Counted from the first letter of the stretch, positions 10,753-23,334 are shown. The stretch: DNA of 64,000 bases from Mallotus nudiflorus (GCA_947683625.1 CANTUR010000611.1:372001-436000), one strand, 5' to 3'. Translations and numbers: made by a program. The notes: generated from the sequence alone by a model not told the origin.

Positions 10753-11900
10753 TTATTTCATTAGAAATTGCCTTGTTCTAAGTACATATACTTTATTGAT
10801 AATATTTTCTAAGACTGTCTGAGTTATAATATCAAAGTAACTCCTTCCCTCACATATCTTTGATTTTGTACGCTCCTTTAGTTGTCTTTTCAGTAACCTG
10901 ATATGGACCTTTCCAATTTGGTCTAAGTTTGCATGTTCCCAAGCATCCTTTAACAATATATGCTCTTTTTAGCACAAAGTCTCCAACTTTAAATTGCCTT
11001 GGTCGGATGTGTTTATTGTGATACCTAGCTATTCTCTTTTTTTGAGCTTCCACCATGATAGATGCTTGTTCCCTTCTTTCCTCAAGCAAATCTAGGCATA
11101 TCTAAGTGTTGAGGTTATTAACTTCCTAATCTAACTCCTAGATGACTCGGTAGTTGGATGATCCAATCTCCATTGATATTATGTCATCCATTCTGTATGT
11201 CAGTCTGAAGGGTGTTTCTCCTATTGAAGTTCTAGGTGTTGTTCTATATGCTCAGATGACATTGTTGTGCTCCTCCACCCAATTTTCTTTTTTTTGTCTA
11301 GCCTTTTCTTTAGTCATTGCATTATGATTTTATTAGTAGCCTCTATTTACCCATTTTTCTGAGGATGGGCTATTGAAGTAAATATGAGCTTTATGTTAAG
11401 ATCTGATCAGAACACTTTGAATTTCTCATTATCAAATTGCTTCTCATTATTTGTGGTCAAAATGTGGGGTATGCCAAATCTGTAGATGACTTCTCTCTAG
11501 AAAAATGCTAAATCTGAGCTTTAATGATTTTGGGGACAACTTCTACCCCAACCTATTTGGTAAAGTGATATATTGCTAGGATCATGAATTTTTTCTGTGA
11601 TGTTGTGACTGGAAATGGCCCAAGATGTCCATTCCCTATATTAAAAAAGGCCAAGAGCTTCCAATTAGGTGTTGAGTATTGGAAGGCTTGTGAGTTAAAC
11701 GAGCAAACTACTGGCACTTGGAGCATTTCTGAATAAGTTGTATGGCATCTTTGGACATGATTAGCCAATAGTGTCCTTGTAATAATGCCATCCCGATTAA
11801 TGATCTTTGAGCTTCATGGGCTCTACATATCCCTTCATAGATTTCCCTCAATATTTAGTTGCCTTCCTTGGGTGAGACACATTTTGACCATGGGTGAGTT
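10753..11900 (-). pseudogene. Integrase of element 2
   Basis: The C-terminal part at 10850-11089 reads EAQKKRIARYHNKHIRPRQF.VGDFVLKRA, then NWKGPYQVTEKTTKGAYKIKDM, the Tat integrase tail that binds DNA. Upstream, 11553-11768 carries GHLGPFPVTTSQKKFMILAI.HFTK, the start of the catalytic core (family: 'GPFP.A.GQ.KFLLVAIDYFTKW'). The first catalytic Asp position reads Y here (AIYHFTK against AIDYFTK). Several frame breaks lie between. Confidence 0.8.
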
Positions 11901-12690
11901 AAAGATCTTTTATAGAGTTCTCTATGATGCATGGAATAATGTGCTGCCTTGAATTTTAACTTTTGAGCTTTAAGTTTATCTTGGGGGAGAATGCTATACT
12001 CTAGATATTGAATGATTAGCCTCATCCACTATGCTATTTTTTTTATATCTATAACTTCTATTTTTTCAATGCTTAGCTTGATTAATTCTTCAGTTAGCTC
12101 AAGTTCTTTAAATGCTTGGCTATCTTCTGCTGTTAATTTAGCCAATAAATTTACATATGTATTTTTTCTTTTAGGAATTTATATGTTTCCCATTGTCCCT
12201 CTTCCTGCTTAAGCTTTTTTAAGACCTATCTTACATTTTATACATATTTGATCATGCTTGGCTCTTTGATCTGATATGTTCCTTTAACTTGATTAACCAC
12301 TAACTGAGAGTCATAGTAGACTTTGAGATACTCAACTATGACTTATATAGCCAACTTAAGCCCTGTGATTGGTGCTTTATATTCAGCTTCATTATTGGTG
12401 GTATTGTATTTGATATGGACTACATATTTGATTCTTATCTTGCTCGGGCCAATTAGAACAACTCCACCTCTGGATGCCCTATCTATATACAGCTTCCACT
12501 CTGGGTATGATAGAGGGATTGTATCTTTTCTTATCATCTCTTGTATAAAGTCCGTTAGTGCTTAAGCTTTTATTTACTATCGAGGTTCATAGTTTATATT
12601 AAACTTGCTTAATTATACCAACCATTGGACAAGACATCTAAAAGTTTTAGGTCTCTGAAGAAGCTTCCTTAGGGGAAAATTTATTCTGAT
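11901..12690 (-). pseudogene. Archaeal-type second RNase H of element 2
   Basis: At 12343-12537 the minus strand reads LYIDRASRGGVVLIGP, then NTTNNEAEYKAPITGLKLAI. It matches the extra RNase H of Tat elements ('LYVDGS....GAG.VL..P......NNEAEYEALI.GL.LA'). D and E catalytic positions are visible (YID, NEAEY). It lies between the first RNase H and integrase, as expected. Confidence 0.75.
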
Positions 12691-14040
12691 AATGACTGAG
12701 TGAGCTTGGAAGTATTATCTGAGCTTCCGTGATATATGAATGACCATCATAGCAAGTTTGTCCAATTTGGGACCAAACTTCTGAGCCTCTTAGCATCTTG
12801 TTGACATAATAAACTAGGTTTTGTTGACTTCCTTCCTCCTAAACTAATACTGAAGTAATTGATTTATGACCAGTTAAAAGATATAAGTGTGAGCCTCCTC
12901 CGGGATTAGCCTACTAAGCAAAGGTGGTGAGGATATGAACTTTTTTATCTCGTCAAATGGTGCTTGGCACTCGTCATTCCACTCAAACTTCTTAATGTTC
13001 TTTAAAGCTCGAAAGAGAGGTAGGCACTTTTTGGTTGAGCATGAGATGACTCTTTCAAGTGTTGTGATTTTGCCATTAAGTTTCTAAGCTCATTTAATAA
13101 TTTTGGAGCTTTCATATTGAGGATGACTTCCATTTTCTTTGGGTTTTGATTTTATTATTCTATGTGAGATCATAAAGTCTAGGAATTTTCTAGTTTTTAC
13201 TTCGAAGACACATTTCTCTAGGTTTAACTTAATTTGATATTAGTTTAGAAGGCTAAAGATTTAATTGAGATCTTTAGAGTATTGCTCTTTATCCTGGCTT
13301 TTGATGATAATGTCATCCACATATACTTCTATGTTCTTCCTAATTTGATATTTGAGGATGTGATTCATCAACCTCTGATATGTTGCTCCTACATTTTTTA
13401 TGCTAAAGGGCATGACCTTATAATAATATAACCCTTCGTGAGTGATGAAAGATTTTTTTTCTTAATCTTTTTTTTCATTGGGATCTAATGATATCCTTAG
13501 GCTGCATCAATCAAGCTATATAATCTATGACATGCAGTTGAATCTACTAGTTGATCAATTATTGGTAATGGGTAATTGTCTTTAAAACATGCCTTATTTA
13601 GATCAATGTAGTTAATGCACATTCTATACTTTCCATTTGACTTATTAACCAAAACCACATTGGCCACCCATTCCAAATGAGTGACCTCTCTGATGAATAT
13701 GGCTCCCATCAACTTCTTTATTTCATCAACTATCACTTTTTATCTTTTATATGAAAATTTTTTGTTCTTCTGAACCACATGTTTGGTGTTGGGGTTAATG
13801 TTTAGACTATGGGTAGCAATCTAAGCATAAACTCCCACAATCTTAGATGCCTTTGATGTAAAGATGTCTGAGTATTTATTGAGAGCTTTGATGATCCCTT
13901 TCTTTACTTCACTAACAAGCTTTTTGCTAATCCTTACTGATTTTCCACTGGCTAGTTGAGGGGTCTGAACTTGATCAACTAGTTTTGGGATGGCACTTTT
14001 TTTCTCTATTTTCAAAGAATCTAGAGGGAATGCTTTTATT
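12691..14040 (-). pseudogene. Reverse transcriptase and first RNase H of element 2
   Basis: 13497-13736 encodes IFIREVTHLEWVANVVLVNKSNGKYRMCINYIDLNKACFKDNYPLP.IDQLVDSTA, typical Tat reverse transcriptase. The catalytic YVDD box is intact at 13312-13323 (EVYVDDIIIK), with MPFSIKNVGATYQR before it. 13821-14015 is the linker with 'NKYSDIFT' before RT. Frames are broken several times, for example within the thumb and RNase H at 12700-13200. Confidence 0.85.
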
Positions 14041-16206
14041 TGAGGATTGACAGTTAACTAGTAATATTATTGGCCATGGCTTGATCTCTATGGATGGTTA
14101 TTACTCGATCTTCCAGAGGAATCTTTATAGTTAGCCGTCTAATACTTATAGCTACATTAATTTCATATAATATTGGCCTTATAACAATTTCATTGTAGGT
14201 GAGAGGAAGGTCCACCATATTGAATAAAGATCTAGCAGCATTTGTATTTTCAGTTTCTCAGTTTCCAAACTCTATTGTTGGCTCCATTACTAATTAGTTG
14301 GGTTGTTCTCCCATAAAAGCTTATGATGAGATTCTGGATGATCTTTAAGTTGATGATAGAACCTCTCATTGCTTCATAAGCCTTCTAAGATAATGCATTG
14401 ACTATGCTCCCATCATCAATCAAAAGTCTTTTTACTATATAATTACTAATGAAATCACTTTATGACTAGTGCATCATTGTGAGGATGTCGAGTGCGTCCC
14501 CCATCCTTAGGTCCAAATGTAATAACCGGCTTTTGCTTAGATATAAGGTAGTCCTCCTTCTGAGTCCTCTTCCACCTTCTCTTAGTTGGTGCTTTTCCTC
14601 TGCTAATCATGTTATGACTCCAGCCACCTCATTGTATGCTTTCTTTTTGTCTAACTTATCTTTATTCTGATCATTTGAATCTCGATCTTTTCTAACATTA
14701 TCTATGAATCCACATAACCTTCCATTTTGGATTAATTGCTTAATCGCCCTTTTAAGGTCTCAAGATGCATCTATATCATGTTTATAATCTCAATGGTATT
14801 GATAGTAGAATCTTCTATCTTGCATTCTCATTTTAGCTAGACTCAACCTTCTAGCTAAAGTTATGCCTACTCCATTCTACCTAATCCACATGAGAATTTC
14901 TTATTTAGAAGCGTTCAAAGGTGTGTACCCTTCAGTTTCTCTTATGAATCCTTCCATTAGGTTCCTAAAATTATTACAAAGGGCTCTGGATCTTCTGGGC
15001 TCTATTCTATCATCTTTCTTGTATAATGACTTATTGTCATCTTAATGTAGCATCCTGTCCTTATCTACTTTGAACAATTTAGTAGCCATTGCCAGACTCT
15101 TTAGTCATGATTTTATCCTTGAGCTTTTCGAGCTGAGTTCCATTCTTCATTGCTTTTATGGCTACTTCATCATTTAGGTTTTTAATTTGCATATCAATTT
15201 TGTTAAACTTATCCAAATAACTTTTGAGAGATTCTGTCACCTCTTGTTTACACATCTAAAGGTCATTTACGCTTTTAGTTGGATGACCATTGGTGATGAA
15301 TTGAGTTCAGAATTTTTTTTTATCAATTCCTCAAAGAATGAGATTGAGTTCTTTGGCAGCCAATAAAACCACTTATAAGCTATTTTTGTAAGCGTGCTAG
15401 GAAAGACTTGACACATTATGCTGTTATTCACATTTTGAAGCACCATTTTAGTTTTGAACGGTGATACATGATTGATCAGATCTCTGGTGCCCTTATATTA
15501 ATCCAATTGAGGTAGTCTGAATTTGGATGGAATCTCTGTTCTGACTATTATGCTTACGAATGGTATTGTCCCTTCAAGGACACATTCATCTTCCTTCCTT
15601 ATTCTTGTTTAAGCTTTCTGAATAGCCTATTGGACTTTTGGAGATATTCTAGACTCATCTAAAGCTGGGATATTATATTTAACCTCCTAGTCTTTATTGC
15701 CTTTATCATTGCCTTCCTTTATGCTTTGAGCCAAAGCATGAGGTACTACTGCATTATTCTTCAAATTCACTCTCCTGGGATTGCTACTTTGTATTAAGGC
15801 ATTTGGTTGTTATTGCATTATACTCATCTAAGTTTGGATGTTATTAATTATAGCTTCCTTGCATAATGGGGGTAAATTGGTCGCTTAGGTAATTGTATTC
15901 AGGTTAGCTGTACTCATAATAGGAAATTTTGGTAGGCTTGGAAAGGGTACAGAGCGTACAGGTCTACTTGCATGTGATAAAGGGGCATAATAGGGGAATG
16001 TTGTGCCTATTGGATTTGGCCAATTCTGAGCATTAGTTAGGGGTGTGTATGGATCTAAAAGGAGAGCATGGGATGAAGGCCTTGTCGATTGAACAGAAGT
16101 AGTTGGGTGAAACTAAGTAGCTGATGATGGAGGCAGACTGGATGCCATGGGTGTCTTTTAGAAATCTCCTTAGCTCGGTAGATGATAATGGCTTTGATTC
16201 AAAGTA
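14041..16206 (-). pseudogene. Gag and protease region of element 2
   Basis: A retroviral-type Gag core is readable around 15060-15330 (ESLKSYLDKFNKIDMQIKNL.DEVAIKAMKNGTQ), matching the Tat 'ESLRDYI.RFN.EALQI..L..EVA..AF..GL'. At 14600-14830 a DYKHDIDAS.DLKR.IKQLIQ segment matches the post-Gag 'DHGHTTEEC..LK..IE.LI' region, with the Cys/His residues partly lost. Protease sequence should lie around 14050-14350 but I cannot define it. Confidence 0.7.
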
Positions 16207-16223
16207 TTCCCACAGATGACACC
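16207..16223 (-). other. Primer-binding site of element 2
   Basis: The minus strand reads GGTGTCATCTGTGGGAA a few bases inside the 5' LTR. It resembles the TGGCGCCGTCTGTGGGAA-type site of plant Tat elements with C-to-T changes. I do not assign the tRNA. Confidence 0.6.
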
Positions 16224-16226
16224 GCT

Positions 16227-16643
16227 TAATAACTTGCTTTTAGGAATCTCTTGAATCTTGCAAGCAAATAATCAATAAAGGGTAAGGTGAGTGGTAGGGA
16301 GATCCCCACAAACACTGTGATGTCTAAGTTAGAAAAGGTAGAGAGAGATTTTGTTCTTAGAGAGATAAAAAGTGTTATGATTGAATGGAATAGAATGAGA
16401 GATGTGTAAGATGTGAGAGGTATATATATGGAAAGATTGACTCAAATCTGAGAGGAATAAGATTCCTCAATCTTGTAGGATTAGGAGTTGTTGCCTCTTT
16501 AGGATGTGAAAAACCTCTTCCTGTTTGGGCATCCTTTTTCAAATTAAGCATCATTCCTAACTAAGTTTTTTTCTTATTCAAGTAGTCTTTCTTTTTGGAG
16601 GAATATAACCCCTTATTAGAGTAAGTTATGAATATGGATATCA
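16227..16643 (-). repeat. 5' LTR of element 2
   Basis: Partner of 7314-7730, with equal length (417). Flanked outside by ACACT. Divergence from the partner is visible throughout, which suggests an old insertion. A TATA-like box lies near 16420 on the minus strand. Confidence 0.85.
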
Positions 16644-16787
16644 ACACTTGAATCCTAGCGTAACGTTAAAATAGTTGTGGACATATGCGCTGCAGATACG
16701 CTCACTCTCAACTTTGCTAGCTACCTTTCCCATCACCACATTCGTCAAAGCCACATATATGTAAGACGGCTTGAAATGAATCTCAAA
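16644..16787 (-). other. 48-codon open frame interrupted by element 2
   Basis: The minus strand stays open for 48 codons up to the element 2 junction (segments KPSYIYVALTNVV and SAYVHNYFNVTLGFK) and has higher G+C than its surroundings. It may be a broken host exon. I do not recognise the protein. Confidence 0.25.
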
Positions 16788-18960
16788 TTATAAACGTGGT
16801 CCGAATTAAGCCGAATCAAAAAATCGAAACTAAACTAGAGTTTGTATATATATATATATATTACAAAAAATTTTACAATAATTATTTGAAGTAAAATAAT
16901 AATATTGGACTTACTTATTTAACTAATTTAACATGTAATCTAAAATAATAGTATTTTAATTATTTGAAATAAAAATTTCACTTATTAATCAAATTATGTT
17001 AAATCACAAAAAATAAATATTAAATTTGAAAATAGTATTTTAAAATATTATATGACAATTTATTTTGAAACATTTAAATTCATCTTCAATAATAAAATTG
17101 TATATAATATAATTTTTTAATAGTTATGGTGTTGTTATTATTATTTTATGATATATATTATTTATATAAATTTTTCATAAAAATATAATATTTTTATGGT
17201 GTATTAGAGTGTATTATAAAAATTTTATTGTAAAAAATAATGATAAATAAATCTATAAAAAAATCATTTAATTTTATGATAACTTATGATATGGTTTGTA
17301 TTTTAATAGTTCAATTTGAATTATATCTTTATTTATTTTTTAAATTGGAGAAAAATTAATTTCCGAATTGAATTTAACCAAAAATTTTAATTTCTAAACA
17401 AAATTAAACCGAAAAATTGAAACAATTTCAAAACTTTAATTTAAAAATTTAAAAATATTTTTATACAATTTCAAAGAATTGCATTTTTCAAATTCAACTG
17501 AACCGTACTACTGAAAACCCTGCAATCCAATTTCCATAACACTCTCGTCTAATTCCACCGTCAGTCGTTGCCAAAGATATTTAAATCCTATAATAATTAG
17601 GAAAATAAACTTTTTTCTCTTTAGTCAACAAATACTCAAGTACTCATGGTGCATGTATTGAAACTTAGCCATCTTTGCATGACTAATTTCATATAGAACA
17701 ATTCATATGCAATATGTATTAAAAAAAAAAAAAATCATATGCAATGCACAAACTCCATCTTGTAACATGTTGCTTGGTTTAGGTTGCTTGAGGGATCATT
17801 TTCCCCATAATCAGAACTGAAGGAGAACAAATGTTTTTCTCCAAAACAATGTCAGCTATATATATATAATGTAGTAGTGAATTATAAGTTGTGTACTATA
17901 TAATGAGATGAAATATTATAGAATAGTTTTAATGCAATGTTCTTGCTAACAACAATTACTATTTTTACTTAAACGATATCTTGAATTTAAATGATGATAT
18001 ATATAGTTATATTAAATTAGTTATTATGAAACTTTTACTATTCTTATGGAAAAATGGTACTATCCAAATCAAACAAAACTAAATAATTTTTTGTGGATTT
18101 AAATGCTGATAATTATTTTTTAAAAAATAAAACCTTTGATATAAATAAAATATTGATATAGTTTCATCTTAAAAAGATAATTTAATTAACCCTACATATG
18201 CATGCAGATGAAAGCTTAACCTGACCGTTTCATTCCTTTAAAATTTTTTATGGAATTGTTATTCATATTGGAAGAATGTTTTATGGCAAATTTTTACCTA
18301 AACTGGGTAAAACTTGGTGTATTATACCTAATGGTGAAATTTGTAACAAAGAGACGTGTGTCTCATTTGTAATAATCAAATATAAATCACTTGGTGGATA
18401 TATCACAAATCATACTCTATGTTGTAATACACTCATTGTAGATAAGAATCTTCCATATTTTATAACCAGTTTCCACATCGATGGGAATTATATCTTTTTT
18501 TTTTTCTGAACTATTTTAAAGATGCGGATGTAGTCCTTACCTTGTTGATAGATTAAGAAACAAATTTTGGAAACGTCATAATAAAGTAACTCATTAAATA
18601 TATCAAACATAACCAATAACCATTGGAATGAACTAGTAAAGGTTATTCTTGTTTAAGCAATATTTTGGATTCAAATTGTAGTGTATGCAATTTTGTTAAA
18701 TTAATTGATGGAAAAATACCGTTTTGATGATCTAACCTGAATCAAAAGTCTAGTGAATTATGAATACTAATGATTTAGATAATAAAAAAAAATCTGCCAT
18801 GAATAGATATTAAAAAGTTCCCAACCTCATAACATCAATTTGAAAAACTTATCTTTGAATTCATGAAGACATTTATTCTGTATAGACACTTATAAAAACA
18901 GAAAATTTATTTAGGCTATTAATCTACAAATTAAGGTCTTTTAAAGTTTTAGATTTATTG
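16788..18960. other. AT-rich host intergenic DNA
   Basis: Very AT-rich, with TA repeats (about 16845-16861, 17858-17868). A frame at 18276-18509 (plus, 77 codons) has no recognisable domain and ends in a T run, so I do not call it a gene. Confidence 0.55.
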
Positions 18961-19058
18961 TCAGCGAGAGAGTAGTCAGGTAGTAATTTCTCTTTAAAGG
19001 TATCATAAGATGTAAGGTTCGATTTCTATTATCGTCGATTTAAAAGAGAGGGCTGCCC
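18961..19058 (+). mobile_element. tRNA-derived SINE fragment (head part)
   Basis: It aligns with the reverse complement of about 40520-40628: gagagtagtcaggtagtaa, then ttctctttaa, then aaggttcgattt, then ttaaaagagaggg. It has an A-box-like gtagtcaggtagt and a B-box GGTTCGATTTC about 35 bases on, as in tRNA-derived SINEs. The 3' half and poly(A) are absent; PR-1 coding sequence follows at once. Confidence 0.6.
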
Positions 19059-19060
19059 AT

Positions 19061-19462
19061 CAATTCCCACAATGAGGCTCGCATAGCTGTAGGTGCTGGA
19101 CTTGGAAATATGACATGGAACGAGAATCAGTGGCAGCATATGCACAGGATTATGCTAATCAATGCATTGACGATTGTGATCTTGTGCATGCAAATGGACC
19201 TTATGTTGAAAATCTTGCGTGGAGCAGTGGTGAATTTTCTGGCGTAGAAGCTGTTAAATTATGGGTTGACGAGAAGCCATTCTACGATTACAACTCCAAT
19301 TCTTGTACCGGAGGCCAACAATGTCTGCACTACACTCAGGTGGTTTGGCGCGACACAAATTCCATTGGATGTGTTAAGATTACTTGCAACAATGGAGCAC
19401 GAACTTTTGTGACTTGTAACTATTACCACCCTGGAAATTTTATTGGGCAGCGACCCTACTAA
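19061..19462 (+). pseudogene. PR-1 (CAP superfamily) pathogenesis-related protein remnant
   Basis: The mature CAP domain is readable. HNEARIAVGAGLGNMTWNE begins at about 19068. A one-base frame change near 19110-19125 leads into SVAAYAQDYANQC, LVHANGPYVENLAWSSG, LHYTQVVWR and VTCNYYHPGNFIGQRPY, then stop TAA at 19460-19462. CAP His/Glu positions (LVH, VEN, HYTQ) and the Cys set are present. PR-1 proteins are secreted and bind sterols in plant defence. The signal peptide is missing: a SINE fragment lies where it should be. No-start, no-signal and frameshift point to a pseudogene; from the ATG at 19115 the remaining frame is fully open. Confidence 0.85.
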
Positions 19463-20307
19463 TCCTTTGAATTAACAACGGCTATATCTAAAGAGGTCGG
19501 GATAGTTTTCTTTCTGATGGGAGTCCATCAGTTGGATTCAGGTTAATTAAGCCTTCTGGCTATCAGATATTGTAAGTAATTAACTATATATATATATAGT
19601 TGTTGATGAGAAAATGGATTTATAATACGAATTTTCTATTTCTAAGTAAATAAATCCAGCAGAAAACATTCGAACTAAAGAGATGCATGAATACATTTCT
19701 TTCTCGATGCGGATCACAGCTTGCTTTCATAGCCAAGCCAAAGGGGCGAAAGGCAGAGAGTTTCGTGACCTGAGCCGGAAAAAGAATTAATGTATGTTGA
19801 TGTATAAAATCATTGATGTGAGGATTATATGCACAAGATGTGAAGCGTTTTTGCCATTGTCCACTATATTTTGAGAAAAAAGTAATCTGAATTGAATAAT
19901 GAAATTGCTAGGCATCCACCATTTGCCTCACCTAAATAGTGGGGACATGTTTTGGAATTTTACCACCTTCGTTTTTTTATAGGAATATCATTAATATAAT
20001 TTATCGACAAGCTACATAATATGAGTAGTATTTTTAAAAATAGATGAAAAATAATTGGGTTTTTATATAATTTTACCATCAGCTAATTTATTTAATTTTT
20101 AAAAATTATATTTAAGTTTTACGATTAATTATAAAACGGTCAAAATAATATATGCTTATGATGCCTCATGACTTACTGATGTGTGCAATTAATTACACAT
20201 TGAAATTAAATAAAAAAAGGAAAGCAACTTTAAAAATATACCAAAACAAATTGTTTTGATCTTAAGAAACTATACCATATCTTTTTTTTTTCTAGGTTCC
20301 AAAACCA
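19463..20307. other. Host DNA downstream of PR-1, no gene seen
   Basis: Probable PR-1 3' flank. A less AT-rich patch at about 19700-19785 is unidentified. CTTCT at 20308-20312 is the left target-site copy for the Athila element. Confidence 0.5.
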
Positions 20308-20312
20308 CTTCT

Positions 20313-21627
20313 TGTTTGTAAAAAATCTGCAAACACACAGTGCCAGACAAGTAGTAAAAATTCGTTTCTTCAAAGGCTAGTTCTAACCACCTATTAATCT
20401 AATTTTTTATTGTCCAAGGCTTTTGATAATGAGAAATAAGAAGAAAATTAAAATAGTCAATAAATGAATTTTGTAAATAAAAATAAATTCTAGAGCAAAA
20501 GATTAAACAAACAATGAACACAATGGTTAAGAATTGATTTTCTTTCACAATCCCTAGTTCTCTTTGATTAATGAATCTCTTATTGCAAGTCCTAAGTCTT
20601 TCTAAATTATCGATTAATCTCTCTCAAGTATTAACCAATTTTAATTCATAATTCTCAATTAAGAACATCAAGCCCCAATTATCATTGTAAACTTAATTCC
20701 TTAAATCAAACCATAAATTTATTTGCCCACTCCAGTTGGAATCTAATTACTTATTATATCTCTACCTTTAAGCAATTTAAACCTATGTTTATAGATCTAC
20801 TAAGGTTTTGATCTCTCAACCTAAAACCCTAATTTTAATTTATGCTAATGGCGATCAAACATCAACACAAAATAAGCACAATAAATATAGCTTGAAATTA
20901 ACTAGTAAACTTCATTAATTAAAGAAAAACTAATTCATGATCAAGTCATCAATTCTTAACCAAAAGAAAGTTAGCCTATCATAATGTAAAAATATCCCAC
21001 ATAATCATGAAAATGATTCATGACAAGAATAGAGAAGAGAGAAGAAAATAAAACTAGGAATTCTTGTTCTTTAATTCTTCAACTCTTGATATCTCTTGAG
21101 TTCTTCTCTAATTCTTATGCCTTTCCGGTGTTTTTCTCCCCTCAAAATTGACCATAAAGTGGTGTATTTAAATCCTTTTGAAGGGTAGACATGTTGCCCT
21201 CAAAACAAGCTAATGCCAAATCATTAAAATTAATTCGTTAGAGGGCTGCAACCACAGCAAAGTTACGATGGCAGCAGCCCTTATGACCCTTTAGAGCTCC
21301 TTTTCTACTGTAGTCGTAGCTTGGGCTGCAACAATTATGGCTACTTCTCTCGATTGTGATCACAGAATGGGTTGTGATGGCAGCCTTGACTTCGCACTAA
21401 TCCCACTTTCAAATACTGTGATCTTTACTTTCCTGCTACCAAAGCCGGTTCTTTTCACTTAAAATGCAATTTTTCATCCAAATTCTTTCAGCAATAGTCC
21501 AGCCAACCAAAAAACACATAAGTTAAAATTAAGACAAAAAACTCACAAAATAAAATCATTTGAGATATAAAAATTACTAAATAACAAAATAAAATGCTTT
21601 ACTAATGATACAAATTTCACACAAACA
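20313..21627 (-). repeat. 3' LTR of the Athila element
   Basis: Starts TGTTTGTAAAAAATC and ends ...CACAAACA on the plus strand (TG...CA). It pairs with 32967-34284, with many transitions between copies. A GC-rich patch at about 21238-21400 is built of GCTGCAACC/TGCGATGGCAGC words. A TATA-like atttaaata lies near 21165-21175 on the minus strand. Confidence 0.92.
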
Positions 21628-22888
21628 AATACCCCCACATTTAAGCTTTTGCTTGTCCTCAAGCAACATACATGAGAACAACTATCACAACCACGAATGT
21701 AGCACATTGATAGACTTTACTTTTCGATCCACCATAATCTTAAGTTAATTCAAAATTTAAACTCAAAACTAAATTGATAACTTAAGGTCAAAGACATAAA
21801 CATTACCAGGTGAAAAGCAAACTTTAACATTGAAATCTCAAAAAATTTATGAGTTAACACTTAAGAAAAACGGAAGTGAGTGGAACTATTATTTCAACTC
21901 CTAGCAATGCTTAAATCTAACATGTAAAAGATAGCAAATTTTTTTTATAGGCGAGTGCGTTTTACGCTCCATCTCGTAAAAAAAAAGTCTCTCTAATCAA
22001 TTTTCCTACTCCTAATAATCCTCCGTCATTCCCACACTGTTAAGTGTAGATGTCGCGAAGTGGGTCCTTTGAATATTCTTACATTGGAGTAGATTTGGAC
22101 CATATAAAATTTTAAATTTAAATATTGGCTCCTTATTAGAAGAGAAATTTTTTTTTATATATGTACCTTCTTACATGCTAGATAAATAATCAACTACAAA
22201 TTAAAGTTAAGTACCACTTACAAACATTTTTTTTAAATATCAACACATTAAATTTGATCATTCAAAAGCAAGTGAGCATTAAGTTTATTAAAGATTCAAA
22301 TATCTTTAACCACAAGTTATAAACCTAGCTTACAAGTCAAAAATTAAACATTAAAAAAAGATTAAAACACATCTACAAGAAAATCATAAACAATATGCTC
22401 AACTCATCATAGTGATTAACTGTAAAAATTTTAAGTGTATAAATCCTAAATGCAAACAATCCTAAAAATTTAAAATTGAATGTAAATGCAAAACTACCCC
22501 CCCCCCCCCACTTAAACGTCACAGTGCCCTCAATGTGAACAAATAAGTGGATGACACAATAAACATATAAGAAAATTAAATAACATAAAAATAAATGAGT
22601 TAGAAGAACTCCCTCAGTGTGGTGAAGTAGGTGGAGAAGGAATGTTATGACTCGATGCTTTAATGAAATGCTTAAGGTGAACCTCTTGAGATAATTGGCG
22701 ATATGCAATAGTGTGTGAAATATAAAAAGGGAAATGTAAATCTTATTTTTTGTTTGCATACACCAAAACATGAGTAACTCAGAATGAGTAATTTTATTGC
22801 TCTCTAATTTTCCAAAAATGCAATAAGCCATGAATTTATGAAGAATGAGATAACTATGCTTTGTAATCAACCCATTAGGAGTGAGATG
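21628..22888 (-). other. 3' untranslated region of the Athila element
   Basis: Next to the LTR the minus strand has a purine-rich AAATGTGGGGGTATT, the probable polypurine tract. A 12-base C run lies near 22498-22510. A 165-codon hydrophobic frame at 22373-22870 (minus) has no recognisable domain and is probably spurious, although it lies where Athila elements carry an env-like gene. Confidence 0.5.
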
Positions 22889-23334
22889 GCCTCCTTAGTG
22901 CTTGAAACCCCCAGAAATTTAGCACCGAACACTTGAGACATCACATCATAATCTAATTGATATTTAGAGCCCAAGAATTGAAAATTAAAATTTTTTCTCT
23001 TCTTATCCACTACTTGCACAGTGGTATAGAATTCCACCACTAAATCATGATAGACATCAAATTTAAGTTCTATGAATTTAGTCCACCCTAAGTTAGCACA
23101 TAATTTGTGTATCTCATCTTTCTATCTTATGACTTGCAATGTGTCTTCATCAAAATACTTGGGCAAAATTAAATTTCTTTTAGAAAAAGATTGAAATTTC
23201 TTACCTTCCTTATGTGTCTAGAGAGGAAAAGGTGCTTCATAAATTAGAGCCAAGTTTTCTTTGTCTTGAGGAGGATCTCCCATAGCAGCTCTTTTTCTCT
23301 TATCTTTTTCACCAATATGTTTGTCTCGAGGCAT
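22889..23334 (-). pseudogene. ATHILA ORF1-type protein (PF03078-like)
   Basis: The minus strand from ATG 23334 reads MPRDKHIGEKDKRKRAAM, then after a TAG continues KFQSFSKRNLILPKYFDEDTL, then after another TAG KLCANLGWTKF, VVEFYTT and FQFLGSKYQLDYDVMSQVFG. It matches the plant 'Arabidopsis retrotransposon ORF-1' pattern (W..F......Y..L..EF...... F.... EY.L....... FG). Function in the element is unknown. It sits between integrase and the 3' LTR on the sense strand, unlike the antisense ORFs of the Tat elements. Two in-frame stops make it non-functional. Confidence 0.65.

Larger units (their letters stand above)
7314..16643 (-). mobile_element. Complete but decayed Tat-lineage Gypsy element (element 2)
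   Basis: A pair of 417-bp direct repeats bounds 9.3 kb. Flanks are ACACC (left) and ACACT (right), a 4/5 target-site match. Minus-strand order: 5' LTR (right), primer-binding site, Gag, protease/RT, RNase H, archaeal-type RNase H, integrase, then an opposite-strand ORF, an 87-bp array and the 3' LTR (left). Dual RNase H and an antisense ORF are features of the Tat lineage. All frames carry stops and shifts, so it is non-autonomous today. Confidence 0.85.

Noticed and set aside
22373..22870. 165-codon hydrophobic minus-strand frame considered as an Athila env-like gene
   Set aside because: Composition follows A-rich DNA on the other strand, no signal peptide or coiled coil was recognised, and it overlaps the end of the ORF1 region.
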